DNA of 64,000 nt from Bathymodiolus brooksi (GCA_963680875.1 OY804582.1:52718646-52782645), one strand, 5' to 3'; positions 1 through 11,459 are shown, counted from the first letter of the stretch. Numbers and translations: made by a program. Notes: generated from the letters alone by a model not told the origin.

Positions 1-182
1 ATAGGAGCTTATTTTCAACAACTGATATTCTGCTTTAAATAACTCCTACACTAAAACCATCACAATAAAATGAGATATTAAACTGAATTCTTGTAATAAG
101 CACATAAATTATTTCATTGAGAGACAAGTTAATTTCATAGTAATAACAGTTTAAACGACACGCATTGCACTCAATGTAATAA

Positions 183-206
183 GGGGGGGGGGGGGGGGGG
201 GGGGGG
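183..206. repeat. poly-G run, 24 bp
   Basis: A run of 24 G residues interrupts otherwise AT-rich sequence. Its exact length should be treated with caution, because such runs are often misassembled. Nothing else is recognisable from 1 to 1259. Confidence 0.9.
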
Positions 207-1259
207 TTAGACAAATTTGCAGAATGCTAGTAAAGTTTAAAAAAAAAGATGATTAACGTTTAATTTCAAGTTTTGATTGATAAATTTTACACACATAATA
301 TTACAAATAAAGTTTCAATTCATAGCGAATTATATTTTCCTCGTGAATAGCGTGGAACAATTTTAAATGGAATTGAAAGGTGGTGGAAGGTCACGAAAAT
401 TTACCCTCAGAGAATAATCTTAATTCTAACTGCTAATTTTCTGTTCCTTATTTACCTTGTTATTTCAAACGAAAGATAAGATATAGTAGTCTCAATTTAA
501 TCAGAAAAGAGTTTTCATTTTTGTCAAATATTAAAAAAACAGTATCGCAAAGTAGACATACTTAGAAATGTGAAAATGTGATTACCCCCAAATGTCACGT
601 TCTCCTAAAAAAACTGCACCATGAGAAAACGCGACGACAGGGCTGAAATGGTACTTTGATGTATACTCTTTCATCAGGGAAAATTTCAGCCGTATGGTAT
701 TCCGGTACATTAAACTCGAAAAATAAGCGTCTTTTCTCGATTCATCACTGCACTAATGATTCTGATGGGAAGTTTACAGAAAGCTCAGGATGAATTATTT
801 GGCAGGAGGTTAAGGGAAATGTTGACATAAGGGTCACAAGATAAGACTTGTTCTTCAATATGCTTGATAATAATAACAGGAGAAGACGCAAACATAAAAG
901 CCATTCTTTTTCTAATACTAGTAATAGAAATTATCACAATTCGTTTAATAGCAATGGGACCAACCAAGTCCACTTTTTTCTGCAAGGCCCCCAAAAGCCA
1001 AACAGTTTGGTGCAGAGGTGGTCAGGCCCACAGGAGGGGCAATCACAGTTCGAAGATAGGCAACTTCCCAAAGATTAAGACAGATTACAGGTTTAAAAAA
1101 AAGACATAAAAAGTATCTTCCCCAAAATTTTTCCAAATTATTCCAATTTCCAATAGCAGGCAGAATTATATATTTTTATCAAAATTGGAACTTCCTCACA
1201 TCAGACCCTTGGTAAAAGAATTAAAATTGGATTTTCAAACCTTACCCAATATTCAACAC
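207..1259. other. non-coding, no feature recognised
   Basis: AT-rich sequence with only short open frames on both strands, none of which looks like a known protein. I see no splice-flanked exon, RNA gene or clear repeat here. Confidence 0.6.
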
Positions 1260-1826
1260 TTAAAGAAGCATTAGCTACGATTTTGACCAAAAAAATTATA
1301 TGTTTTGGAAATTGGTAAATAGCTTTATAATGATGAAATAAATGTAAATATTACACATTAAGCAGCTTATCGTACCACTTTTCGCCTTTTGAGAACGAAA
1401 ATTACCATCGATTTATTATTTCCTTGCAAGCAAATAATTTGACCTCGCTTTCTCCGTGTGCAACTGACCTTACTAGTGACAGGTACAAACGAATAATTTG
1501 TCGCTTATTAACTGCAAACTTGCATGGTTCTTTATCCGTAATTAACGCCAACTAAAAGCAGATTCACAGAAAATAAGAAATAAGTGCATTGGTGTACTGA
1601 TTTAATGACGATTCGGCAAACTCCGTAAACAATATATAATTAATAAGATGGCGTCCATTTCTTGATAGATCTCAAAACACGAGCAGTTGCACATTTTTTC
1701 CCCGATGCGCGTACATTTCATAACATTTATAAGTTACAGAAACACGTTTTATTAAGACATCAATCATATCTGATAGTTTTTTGGGGTAACAAAAATTTAC
1801 GATTTTGGTAGATAATGCCCCTTTAA
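1260..1826. mobile_element. TTAA-flanked MITE, copy 1
   Basis: A 567-bp block that recurs in the same orientation at about 10580-11143. It begins TTAAAGAAGCATTAGCTAC, and its other end, read in reverse, is TTAAAGGGGCATTATCTAC, so it has ~19-bp terminal inverted repeats. TTAA at both outer edges suggests a piggyBac-type target. There is no coding capacity. The family assignment is inferred from the ends only. Confidence 0.7.
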
Positions 1827-2398
1827 GAAAAATTTATATTTTAGAGAAAGGCGTGTTACTGAAACCCAGATTGCTATGGATAGGAGTATATATTGTGGGA
1901 TAACCGTTTACTAGGATGCATTATGACTTTTATACTTACAGGCCAACAGTAGATCAGGATAGTTTCATGCCAAGACCATTCATCGTAAAGGATGTTTTAG
2001 TTTGTGGGAACAATACTTCAATTTAGTGTTTTTATGTGACAATAATATGACGGAATTATTAATTCCTGGACATGTTACCGTTTTTGTTTATAGTGAAAGA
2101 TCGGGATGTTTTGTAATAGAACCATTTCAGATAATATTATTGTATATGTGCTAATGCAAATTAATTTGACTTCATGTTTTAATTTATTTTGCTCCTCATT
2201 GAAAGCGCATACCTATAATATTTTTACCCCTAGGGATGAATAGACATTTAATCAGCTGTTTTTCATCGATATTAAGAGCTCAATGAAGGCATTATATCTT
2301 ATGAGTTTTCATCATATAATCTATATTTCATTTCGGTATCAGTGTCCTACATGTATAGATAGATTATTAATCATTTTTATTTCATTTCTTGCATGCTT
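1827..2398. other. non-coding, no feature recognised
   Basis: AT-rich spacer between the MITE and a SINE. I see nothing to annotate. Confidence 0.6.
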
Positions 2399-2700
2399 CA
2401 CTTTCTTGTAGGCCCGGGTGGCTCAATGAGTTAGGTATTTGGATAATCTAACAACTCATACAAACCTATCACCAATACGGCGTGGGTTCGCGCCCGGCTT
2501 TGTAAATTACAGAAAAGGTGCACTCGATTCGCAGCCGCAAGTGATAAAGTTTACCAATTGCTTGCCAATGGTCGGTGATTCTCTCCGGGTACTCCAGCTT
2601 TCTTCCACCACTGAAAACTGGTCGCCATGATATAGCTGAAATATTGCTGAAAGTGGCGTTAAACACAATAAATCAAATCAAATCAAACCACTTTCTTGTA
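2399..2700 (+). mobile_element. SINE-A copy 1 with 12-bp target duplication
   Basis: A tRNA-derived SINE. Its head starts GCCCGGGTGGCTCAATGAG and carries a B-box-like GTGGGTTCGCGCCC. The body contains GATAAAGTTTACC and a CTCTCCGGGTACTCC motif, and the tail ends GCTGAAATATTGCTGAAAG then GGCGTTAAACACA. The element (2411-2688) is bounded by the direct repeat CACTTTCTTGTA at 2399-2410 and 2689-2700. Related copies are at 22089 and 30789. The central motif resembles conserved-domain molluscan SINEs (possibly the MetaSINE group, not verified). Confidence 0.85.
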
Positions 2701-3119
2701 AATAAAACTTGGTTGGCAGAGTGATTTTAATTTCTTATTTACGACTTTGTAATCATGTCTTGTTTCATTCGTCAGCTTCTTGCGATAACTCTTTTAGTCT
2801 CTCGTCTTCACTTCCTCAAACAACCCACTTTTTACTATGATAATTAAAACATCATACACATGTACTTACACTCTTCTTTACATTTTTCTTTGCTTTGAAA
2901 TATGGATAAATATGTGTAGTACTGAATCGTGAACGAATGCAATCAGATGAAAGTTTCCATTTACTTCTTTGTTTCCGGTGACAATTTTGTCTATATACTG
3001 TATACGGGATATCATTCCAAAACGTACTAGTTCCTTCTTTGTATGTACTATATGCATAGTCTGCTCTGCTTAAATTATCCATCCTGACCTGCATTAAAGA
3101 TATATAATTTAATTCTAAC
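2701..3119. other. non-coding, no feature recognised
   Basis: AT-rich spacer. A 98-residue open frame on the minus strand (2852-3148) has no recognisable motif and is probably chance. Confidence 0.5.
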
Positions 3120-3497
3120 ATAACGTCCTTCTTTCGCTTTGTAACCAAACGAGCGATTTATCGATTTGGTATAATCTCATTAGCACATGCGCCGGTGCAT
3201 GTGACTGACTTTCCCGTCGTAAATGTACATGTTGATGAATTATCGTCTGCTCGAATTTGGCAGCATAAATTGTGTGCGACATTGTCCGCAAACATAAATA
3301 TTACCGTCTTCCAATCAAAGCATACTACCGTATTTATACTCTTAGACATATCAGAAAATAATTCATGGAAGCCAGAATTAGTTTGGCAGATATTAGTAAA
3401 TTTTATCCCTCGCCTCTGGCTCGGGATAAAATACTAATATCCGCCAACCCATGTTAAAACTTAAAACACATTCTGGCGTCCATGATTTATTTCTTAT
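3120..3497. mobile_element. dispersed foldback repeat, copy 1
   Basis: This block matches 56785-57195 in the opposite orientation. Both copies contain an inner inverted repeat built on AAGCCAGAAT and AACATGGGTTGGC around a near-palindromic core CCCTCGCCTCTGGCTCGGG (3405-3423 here). The non-palindromic flank, read through GTGCATGTGACTGACTTTCCC, is also shared. It is probably a non-autonomous DNA transposon. The ends are not resolved. Confidence 0.7.
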
Positions 3498-3876
3498 ATT
3501 AAAATTGCAAAGAAATATACGATACCAGGCTTAAAAAGACATTCTGTGCAATTTTTCACGCTTTTAACATGGAACACAATTGAATTTTCATCACCTATTA
3601 TTAAGACAACTTTTTTTCGATTTCAGACGATAATATTTTTTGGAATAATTAAAGGGACATAATAGACTAAGAATTCTTTATTTATACTAATTCATTTTTT
3701 TATCACCATGATAATACGTCTATATTTAAGATTTAAAATACAATTGAAGCTGCATATCACATTGGTGTGTCATGCAAAACTTATATACATGTATATGTTG
3801 ATGTATATAAACAATATTTAGTTATTTCATCCTTTATGACACCATTCCCGACTTGTCCATGAGGATATCAATATTG
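3498..3876. other. non-coding, no feature recognised
   Basis: AT-rich spacer. It includes TTAAAGGGACATAATAGAC (from about 3650), which resembles ends of bivalve MITEs, but no partner end was found. Confidence 0.4.
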
Positions 3877-3917
3877 TGGGGGTGTCTGTCTGTCTGCGTG
3901 CGTGCGGGTGTGTGTGC

Positions 3918-3949
<32 letters not shown>

Positions 3950-4017
3950 GCGTGGGTGCGTGCGTGCGTGCGTGCGTGTGTGTGTGCGTGTGTGTGTGTG
4001 CATGTGTGTGTGTGTTT
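3877..4017. repeat. compound microsatellite (TGTC/TGCG/TG)n
   Basis: Alternating purine-pyrimidine blocks of TGTC, TGCG and TG run for about 140 bp. Sequence of this kind can form Z-DNA. The long open frames on both strands here follow from the repeat and are not genes. Confidence 0.9.
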
Positions 4018-4185
4018 TAAATAAAGTCATGTCGATTTTACTGGTCAGACGGATATCGTATACTTCCTCTAATTTATAGTTATATCCTCACAGAAGTTAT
4101 ATCTTTGTCAGTCGGGTAAATGGCGTTGAATTGGAATCCATATGGGAGTATCTAAAATAAATTTTCTTTTGAATGGACTTCCATT

Positions 4186-4444
4186 AGTAGTGGAAACGCG
4201 AGGGTTCTACGCCAATGACACTTCCCCATAGCACCTCCCTGACCGGGAGGTGCAGCGACGTCACAGTCACGTGACCGGATGTATGACGTCATCGTAATGA
4301 CGTCCTACAGAACGAGGCAGGGCCCCTTAACTTTAATAACCGAAGCGTATGGTTAAAATCTATTATATCTGTATATATCGGGAATTCCCCCATCTATTAT
4401 TAGCTGCTCGGTAAAAATTTCCATGACGTCAAAGACCACGTGAC
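4186..4444 (+). repeat. Polinton left terminal inverted repeat
   Basis: It matches the reverse complement of 9102-9345 over ~250 bp, with small indels near the tip. It contains several TGACGTCA-like and CACGTGA motifs and an internal hairpin CACCTCCCTGACCGGGAGGTG. Confidence 0.92.
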
Positions 4445-4463
4445 TAGGTAGCGTCAGTCATAT

Positions 4464-4470
4464 TATAAAA
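4464..4470 (+). promoter_or_regulatory. TATA box just inside the Polinton left repeat
   Basis: TATAAAA lies 20 bp inside the left inverted repeat. A TTCATTC initiator-like sequence follows about 25-30 bp downstream (near 4493). It would drive rightward transcription of the polymerase gene. No other support. Confidence 0.4.
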
Positions 4471-4628
4471 GAGCATGCATAGCTGCATATCTTCATTCAA
4501 AGACGGATCGCCAAAGAGATAAGGAGAGTGGAAAGCTTGACTTAAACTGAAATTGAAATTTAAATAATTGCTTAATTAAAGAGAAGGTTAATTACAAAAT
4601 CATCAAATTCAAACTTTGAGGATACTAG

Positions 4629-4880
4629 TCATGTAGTATATCAAATGAAAGGTCTTGACGGGAAGGTTTCGGATTTCATATAGTGGGCCCTTCCGAAGGG
4701 GTAGGGCAAGGTCATCAAGTGCAAAAAAATACAGTTTTTGAAAGGTAGTCGTGTAGTATATCAAATGAAAGGTCTCGACGAGTAGGATTCGGATTTTACA
4801 TTTTGGACCCTCCGAGGGGATGGGAGACCAAAGCAAAGCATTGGGAAGGTGGTTATATCCTATATCAGATGAAAGATCTG
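4629..4880 (+). repeat. degenerate ~117-bp tandem repeat inside the Polinton
   Basis: The motif AGTATATCAAATGAAAGGTC occurs at about 4634 and 4751, and a weaker form (TATATCAGATGAAAGATCT) near 4860. Each is followed by similar G-rich sequence. The 105-residue minus-strand frame here echoes the repeat and is not taken as a gene. Confidence 0.6.
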
Positions 4881-5082
4881 TATGAGTATTTTTCATCTTT
4901 TCGGACTCGCTTGATGGATTGGCCAAACAAAATATAATAATAAACTAAAATTGACAATATTATGAATGAATTATAGCTGAAATTAATGGACGGGTTCATA
5001 TAAAACATTCCTCTAGTGTAAAATAAGAACGTCTAATGTTATAAGAGTGTGTAAAATTAAATTCTATTTTTTTCAGATTAAG

Positions 5083-6720
5083 ATGAGTCCAGGAAGTTAC
5101 CGTTGTGGAGTGTGCGATAAAACGTTTTCCCACAAGTCAAGCTTGTTACGTCATCAAAAAACAGCTCATGGAACAGTATCATTTGAGTGTCCACAATGCC
5201 GAGTCAGCTTTACTCGCCGAGATAATTTCCTCCGACACATGAAAAAAACACCATCAAAACCAGGCAAGCCAGACAAATCAAACCGGAAGGGGTCGTGAAG
5301 AATTGATGGACGTAAACCAGCCGATTGAGTTAGAAATGCGTCAGGTGGAGAATCTCCAAGCCAATGAAAAGGAAACTGACTGCATCACCACAGAGGAGGC
5401 AATCGACGGAAATCTTAAAAAGATATCTATATCGTCCACTGATAGAACGAAATACGATCCAATGTCCTTCCTTAAGGGAAAAGAAGAGAAATTTTGAGAG
5501 AAGAATTAAAGAAAAAGCACAGGATAAAATTCTACATGACAATGCAAGTGAAATTGACAAAAAGTAAAGGCGACCAAGTCGAAACGATGGAGCCCTTTTT
5601 CCATGGAAGATGTCATATCGTATTAAAATTAGAAGACATAGATCCCGCAATGAAAGAGAGTATGAAAGAAATGTTTACATCCTTCCTCGAATTTCAACGA
5701 GAGGGAGGTAACTGGACCGTGGACAAGGTCATGAACGTCAACTTACATATCGTTCAATATCAACCACTCAAAGGATCGAGTTACATTCCTCTTCCTGCAA
5801 AACTAGCGAACAAGAAGGCAATCGTTAACGTGCAAAACCACGACCAAAAATGTTTCATGTGGTCGATATTGGCGGCACTTCATCCAGCTTGTGATAATCC
5901 AGAGAGTCACAAAGTACTTAGAGTACGAACATACATTGGATTTCACTAACATTCCGTTTCCGATGCGGGTTGCCGACGTTCCTAAGTTCGAAAAGAAGAA
6001 CGACATTACCGTCAACGTCTTCGGGTATGAAAAGCAGGAGATTTACCCGATACACCTGACTAAAGAAAGAGGATTTCGACACGTGAATCTTCTTGTCATC
6101 ACCAGTGGAGAGAAGACACATTACTGCTGGATCAAAAACCTCAACCTTGTCCAAAGTCTTAATGTACGAATTTCACTACCACTACATGAAGAAGAAGTAT
6201 GGATTCAATGCACAGCTGTTGTTCCCCGATACGGACTCTTTTTGCTACGAGGTGAAAACCAATGACATATATCGAGACATGTCAGAAGATCGACACTTGT
6301 TTGACTTTTAGTGGATACCCCAAAGGACACTTGCTTTACGATACCACCAACAAAAAAGTCATTGGTAAAATGAAGGACGAAACGGCATCCGTTCTAATCA
6401 AAGCATTCGTTGGATTGAGAGCAAAGATGTATAGTCTTGTCCACGGAGACGAGGAAAAGAGGACCGCCAAGGGTGTTAGCAAAGCCGTCATTAAAACAAA
6501 GTTGCGCCACGAATTGTACAAGCAAAGCCTGTTCAACAGAGAATCACAGATGGAATCGATGATTCTCTTCCGGACCGACCTCCACAATATTTACACCGTT
6601 CAGTTGACAAAGACTACTCTCTCCGCGTACGACGATAAACGATGGAATACACACGCTAGCTCACGGCCATTGGAGAACACAACAATTATAAGAGGGCGAA
6701 AGGACGAAGGAAAGCAATAG
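5083..6720 (+). pseudogene. Polinton DNA polymerase B, frameshifted and internally deleted
   Basis: Reading starts at the ATG at 5083, just after a 3' splice-site-like TTTTTTTCAG. The N-terminus has two C2H2 fingers (5101-5270). Finger one is complete (C-x2-C, H-x4-H); the second lacks its last histidine. Next comes the conserved N-terminal region of polymerases of this group (5494-6150; for example QREGGNWTVDKV and KAIVNVQNHDQKCFMW). The C-terminal palm and thumb part follows from about 6155, with the catalytic DTDS motif at 6228-6239, then KKVIGKMKDE and FVGLRAKMYS. The exonuclease domain and most of the palm between these parts are gone, with a junction near 6140-6165. The reading frame shifts at about 5300, 5490, 5910, 6150 and 6305. 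It is not functional. Confidence 0.9.
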
Positions 6721-6730
6721 CTTAAAAAAC

Positions 6731-7520
6731 ATGTATAACTGCCAATTTTGTCACAGTTCCTATGTATGGCCTCATGATTTAACAAGACACATCAGAAGGA
6801 AGCACAACCCCGAACAGCAAGGCATACATTCTCAACATCAACTACAAGTGCATTCCCAGCGGCAGCAGCAGCAAGAAATGTATTCTCAGCAGCAGCAGCA
6901 GCAAGAAATATATTCTCAGCAGCAGCAGCAGCAGCAATAAATGTATTCTCAGCAGCAGTAGCAGCAGCAAGAAATGTATTCTCAGCAGCAGCAGCAAGAC
7001 ATGGTGTTTAGACATCCATTTACGGCAAACGTATCGGGACAAACTTCATGCGGAAAGACATATTTAGTCACGAAAGTGCTGTCAAAAAACAGCAGGGAAA
7101 CAAAAGCTTTCATTGACTTGTAGAACAAAGTTGGAGATGAAAACGAAGAGGCATGGGCGAGCAAAGTCGATAAATACGTGGACGAAGGGATGACCGAAAA
7201 AGAAGCAAAGACGAAAGCAACCGAAAAACTGAAATCCTAGGATGTGAAATCGTTTATGAAACATTACGAGACACTGATTACGCATATTCGTCAACTACAA
7301 AACGGAGCGATTCATAACGTAATCATGCATGACGTCGACGATTTCAACAAAAAAAGGATTTGGTGAACTAGCATCCATTCGCATGGCATTAAATAACAGT
7401 CGTCCAGTATTAGAAGGAATGTGGATACACATACATACCCGAGACAATGAAGGACGACGTCGGGGAAGAGGAAGAGGAGACATCATAAGAGAAACCAGCG
7501 TTTTCAATCGATTGCAGTAA
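6731..7520 (+). pseudogene. zinc-finger P-loop ATPase (Polinton packaging-ATPase-like), broken
   Basis: The N-terminus has one C2H2 finger (residues 4-24, C-x2-C-x12-H-x4-H), then a poly-Gln stretch coded by CAG runs (6865-7000). A Walker A motif GQTSCGKT lies at 7037-7060. The rest is charged and helical. Four in-frame stops (TAA 6938, TAG 6959, TAG 7121, TAG 7238) and a shift near 7340 break it. It sits 10 bp after the polymerase remnant, in the same direction. Proteins of this layout occur in Polintons/adinto-like elements, where the ATPase is thought to package DNA. That role is from family knowledge and the match is by motif only. Confidence 0.75.
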
Positions 7521-7534
7521 TAACGTGGGAAAAC

Positions 7535-8551
7535 TATTTGAAAGCCATTTATTACGATCCTTCAAAGGCGGAAGTTTTTCTGGACCGGATAAACTCTATA
7601 GATATGTTCGAAAAGAGGGAAAGTAGGTCATCAGTAAACAAAAAAACAAAAAATCCGGAAATGGCTAAAGAGACAGGAAGCTTACAGTCTTCAACAACCC
7701 TTTCGACGCCGTTTTCAAAGGAACAAGGTGATCACGACTGGCATAGATGATCAGTGGGATGCCGATCTCATTGACATGTCTAAATATGCATCCAATAATG
7801 ACGAATTTGCTTACATATTGGTCGTCATCGATATATTCTCCAAGTACACGTGGCTACGTCCGTTGAAAAACAAGAAAGGAAATGCAGTGAGTAGAGCCTT
7901 TGGGGAGATATTGGAAGAAGGAAGGAGTCCAAAGAGACTCCGTACGGATAAAGGACAAGAGTTCCGGTCCAGAGAGTTCAATGAACTGTTGACAGACAGA
8001 GACATCGACCACCTGTATGCCCAGAATACGGAGATTAAAGCTAACTATGCTGAACGCGTCATCAAGACCATCAAGTCAAAGATCCATCGCTACCTGACGT
8101 ACAAGATGTCGGACCGCTACATTGATCGCCTCCAAGACTTTGCAGGCAATTACATTTCGACGTATCATAGAACTATAGGAATGGCGCCCGCGAAAGTATC
8201 GAAATCAAAGGAGACCAACCTATGGAGGAAAACGTATTGGCCGAAAAGTGTGAAACCTGAGAAAAAGACTAAGAAGGTCAGAAAACCGTTCCGTTTTAAA
8301 TTTCCCAACGTCTACTACGCGGCGGATTACCGGTATATAGAATCAAAGACTTCAACGATGAGGAAATCAAAGGAACGTTCTACCCATCCGAACTGCAAAA
8401 GACAGATGTCAAGGACGACGATCTTTGGAAAGTGGAAAGGATTTTGAAGACATGAGGCAAAGCACCTAATAAACAATGCTTCGTAAAATGGTTGAGATGG
8501 CCAAACAAATTCAACTCGTGGATACCTGCTGGCGATGTAAATAGTCTTTGA
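7535..8551 (+). pseudogene. Polinton integrase (rve core plus chromodomain-like tail), broken
   Basis: The N-terminal zinc-binding part (7535-7727) is present but shifted near 7575 and stopped by TAG near 7625. The catalytic core is open from 7728 to ~8300. It has Asp codons at 7764 and 7947 and a Glu codon at 8052, a D-D-E triad with spacing near 35. The typical WDADLIDM, VIDIFSKYTWLRPL and TDKGQEF blocks are visible. A small deletion and a frameshift near 8310-8330 follow. A third frame then runs to TGA at 8549, through one more stop near 8450, and has a chromodomain-like end (DLWKVERILK, FVKWLRWP, NSWIPAGDV). The enzyme would join element ends to target DNA. It is inactive here as a whole, although the core triad survives. 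Confidence 0.9.
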
Positions 8552-9101
8552 GAGATTGAACTACCCTGGAAAGGCTAACCTTAGGCCTCGGCAGTTACAC
8601 CAATGTGTGGGAGAAAGCATACTGTTGGCCCTTCCACAAGGTTGAAAATACTGTCTGGTGGTAGACGACCCTCTATTTTCTTATTCTCGATGTATAAAGT
8701 GTACATAATTGTAAAGACAGCATGCGGATGACCCTGACCCACGTCTGTATGTTTGAACGGGGAAAATAAATATTGTGTACATTATCTTGTTTTTTTTTTT
8801 TTTATTTATATACCGTCATTCTCATACACAAGTACAGGATATGAAAAACATGTCAAGGAGACAGTGAAATTTACAACTGAAAATCAATCAAGCACAAAAC
8901 AAACAAACAAAAACTCAACAAATAAGTTATATAGAGGTGGTGTTATCACAGGGAAAGCACTATAGGAGAAAATTCAATGAAAAAAAAAATAAAAAACAAA
9001 AAAAACAAAAACAAAAACCAAAAACAAAAACAAAAAGCAAAAACAAAATCAAAAACAAAAACAAAACCACTAACCTGTTGATTATATATTCGACTCAAAA
9101 A
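8552..9101. other. Polinton right interior, no gene
   Basis: This lies between the integrase stop and the right inverted repeat. It includes a T run (8791-8804) and an A-rich (AAAAAC)n stretch at about 8980-9068. No capsid or protease sequence is visible. Confidence 0.7.
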
Positions 9102-9345
9102 TCACGTGGTCTTTGACGTCATGGAAATTTTTACCGAGCAGCTAATAATAGATGGGGGAATTCCCGATATATACAGATATAATAAATTTTAACCGTACGC
9201 TTCGGTTGTTAAAGTTAAGGGGCACTGCCCGTTATGCAGGACGTCATTATGATGACGTCATACATCCGGTCACGTGACTGTGACGTCGCTGCACCTCCCG
9301 GTTAGGGAGGTGCCATTGTTCCGGAACCCTCGTTTTTCCACTACT
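9102..9345 (-). repeat. Polinton right terminal inverted repeat
   Basis: Reverse-complement partner of 4186-4444. It ends CCACTACT at 9345 and is followed directly by the target duplicate TCCATT (9346-9351). Confidence 0.92.
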
Positions 9346-9359
9346 TCCATTACTAAATA

Positions 9360-9560
9360 AGGGTAATAACAAAATTACCGAACTCCGAGTAATCTTACAA
9401 AGGGAAAGTCAAAATTCATAAGTATATAAACAGACAAAATCAGTCAACAACCGGAAAACTGTGAAAACCGTAATGACCCTGACTTGGTACAGGCATTTCT
9501 AAAGAAATGGTGGGTTGAATCAGATTTTAAAGCGCCAAAACTCCCCCTTTCATTACGGCT
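9360..9560. repeat. probable dispersed bivalve repeat remnant
   Basis: The stretch with CCGAACTCCGAG, GGAAAGTC, CTGACTTGGTACAGGCATTT and ATGGTGG in that order recalls a repeat common in mytilid sequence. This is from memory of the family and is not shown within the window. From 9560 to 10575 I see nothing else. Confidence 0.4.
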
Positions 9561-10574
9561 CAAAGTCTCCGGCTGTCACTATAACAGTATTTATAACAAT
9601 AATTGAACAAAACAGGTAAAACAGTTGTCATAACAGCAACAAACTCAATGAAGTGAATGTCAAAAACATTTTTACGTCACACATTGATAAAAAAATATTT
9701 TTTACATTTTTGTTTTTGACCACTTATCTTTATACATTTTCACTATATGAAAATCCATCGTTTATAATCTTTTCTGCAGAGACGGAATATATTTCGACAA
9801 GATCTTGGTATCGGAATATAAACTTTCTAATTTATATCTGGGTGATCTTAAGCATCCTTTTTTGTCTGACCTCTCCATGTTCTTTAATTGAAGATTGAGG
9901 ATTTGGTATGTTGTTCTTCGTTTTAAACGTGATCTAGCATACAAAGGCTACGCCATATCTGAGTTTCAGGTTTTTCATTTTTTTGTAGGATATATGCTAA
10001 AAGTATGAATTTTTATCGTCTGCATGTGTTAGATCTTAAATAGAGGAATAACCGGGTACAAAAAGGAATTCTAATGCAGTCAAAAAGAAATATTTTTAAA
10101 TTGGTAAAAAATTCCGAGAAATGTATACTTTATGTGTGGTCATTACCGTAGTTAAAACACCATAGTTTAGCATGACGTCATGTTCGCTTCTAGTGGTGTT
10201 TTCCGTTTTTGGGGGGTTCCTGAATTATATATTTAATAAATATATACATGTGTATTGATATAATTAATATTAAATTTGCATATAATAATCAACTGATTAA
10301 TATTTAATTATAAGAACATTTGTGATTTACATAATTATAGATGAATGTACATTATTCAGTATTTATTTGCAATTGTTCAATATTATATTTTATGGGATGC
10401 TATCTGATATGAACAAAATCTAAGCTAATAATATTATCAATGAAGTGCTTCCTAGGTTTTGAATTGAAATATAAAAAAGATGACAAATCATGCATTCAAG
10501 TATCATCTTCGGTTGATTGTCAATAAATGTAGTGTTATCTTGAATGAAAAATCAAGGTGAGCTTTTATTATAAT

Positions 10575-11143
10575 CTCTTAGCTACGTTTTTGACTAAAAA
10601 AAATTATATGTTTTTGAAATTGGTAAATAGCTTTAAAATGATGAAATAAAGGTAAATATTTCACATTAAACAGCTTATCGTACCACTCTTCGCCTTTTGA
10701 GAACGAAAATTACCATCGATTTATTATTTCCTTGCAAACAAATAATTTGACCTCGCTTTCTCCGTATGCAACTGACCTTACTTGTGACAGGTAAAAACGA
10801 ATAATTTGTATTTTGTCGCTTATTAACTGCAAACTTGCATGGTTCTTTGTCCGTAATTAACGCCGACTAATAGCAGATTCACAGAAAATAAGAAATAAGT
10901 GCATTGTTGTACTGATTTAATGACGATTCGGCAAACTCCGTAAACAATGCCGATAAATTAATAAGATGGCGTCCATTTCTTGATCGATCTCAAAACACGA
11001 GCAATTGCACCTTTTTCCCCGATGCGCGTACATTTCATAACATTTATAAGTTACAGAAACACGTTTCATTAAGGCATCAATCATATCTGATAGTTGTTAT
11101 GGGTAACAAACATTTACGATTTTGGCAAATAAAGCCCCTTTAA
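10575..11143. mobile_element. TTAA-flanked MITE, copy 2
   Basis: Same family and orientation as 1260-1826, with many small differences (for example a GTATTTT insertion near 10805). The left end is eroded to CTTAGCTAC. The right end keeps AAAGCCCCTTTAA, with TTAA at 11140-11143. Confidence 0.75.
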
Positions 11144-11459
11144 ATAAACATTATTAGTGTCCCCTTCAAAAGGCCCCTTAATCTGACTACTTCATTAGGT
11201 ATTGTTTTAGTCCAATAGACGTAGTAGTAGTCTGGTACTCGTGACCCTCGGATTATTATTTTTTTTTTTTTTTTGGCAGTTAGAGGGGTCAGGTAACGGC
11301 TGAATCCATGTTTTAATGGCAGCCTCGAGCTCCATACAGAGGCGATAAGAAACTCCATCTCGACAAAGATGCATAGCATGGATTGAAGGAGTGTCTTATC
11401 TTTGATTTGGCATCATTCAAAACCAGACACATTTGTTTGAACTTTCAAGTATAATAATT

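Larger units (their letters stand above)
4180..9351 (+). mobile_element. Polinton/Maverick, decayed and internally deleted
   Basis: The element spans 4186-9345 (5160 bp) and is bounded by a perfect 6-bp target duplication, TCCATT at 4180-4185 and 9346-9351. Its terminal inverted repeats are ~250 bp long and begin 5'-AGTAGTGGAAA. A 6-bp duplication with ends starting AG is the Polinton hallmark. Inside, left to right on the plus strand, lie broken genes for protein-primed DNA polymerase B (5083-6720), a P-loop ATPase with an N-terminal zinc finger (6731-7520) and a retroviral-type integrase (7535-8551). Intact Polintons are 15-20 kb and also encode capsid proteins and a protease. None of those is seen here, so most of the interior has been lost. 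It is a dead copy. Confidence 0.93.

Noticed and set aside
3827..4079. Open frames on both strands over the TG-rich tract.
   Set aside because: They are simple-repeat translations (alternating Cys/Val or His/Thr) without flanking coding signal.
4609..4926. 105-codon minus frame in the Polinton.
   Set aside because: It is explained by the ~117-bp internal repeat, with no family match.
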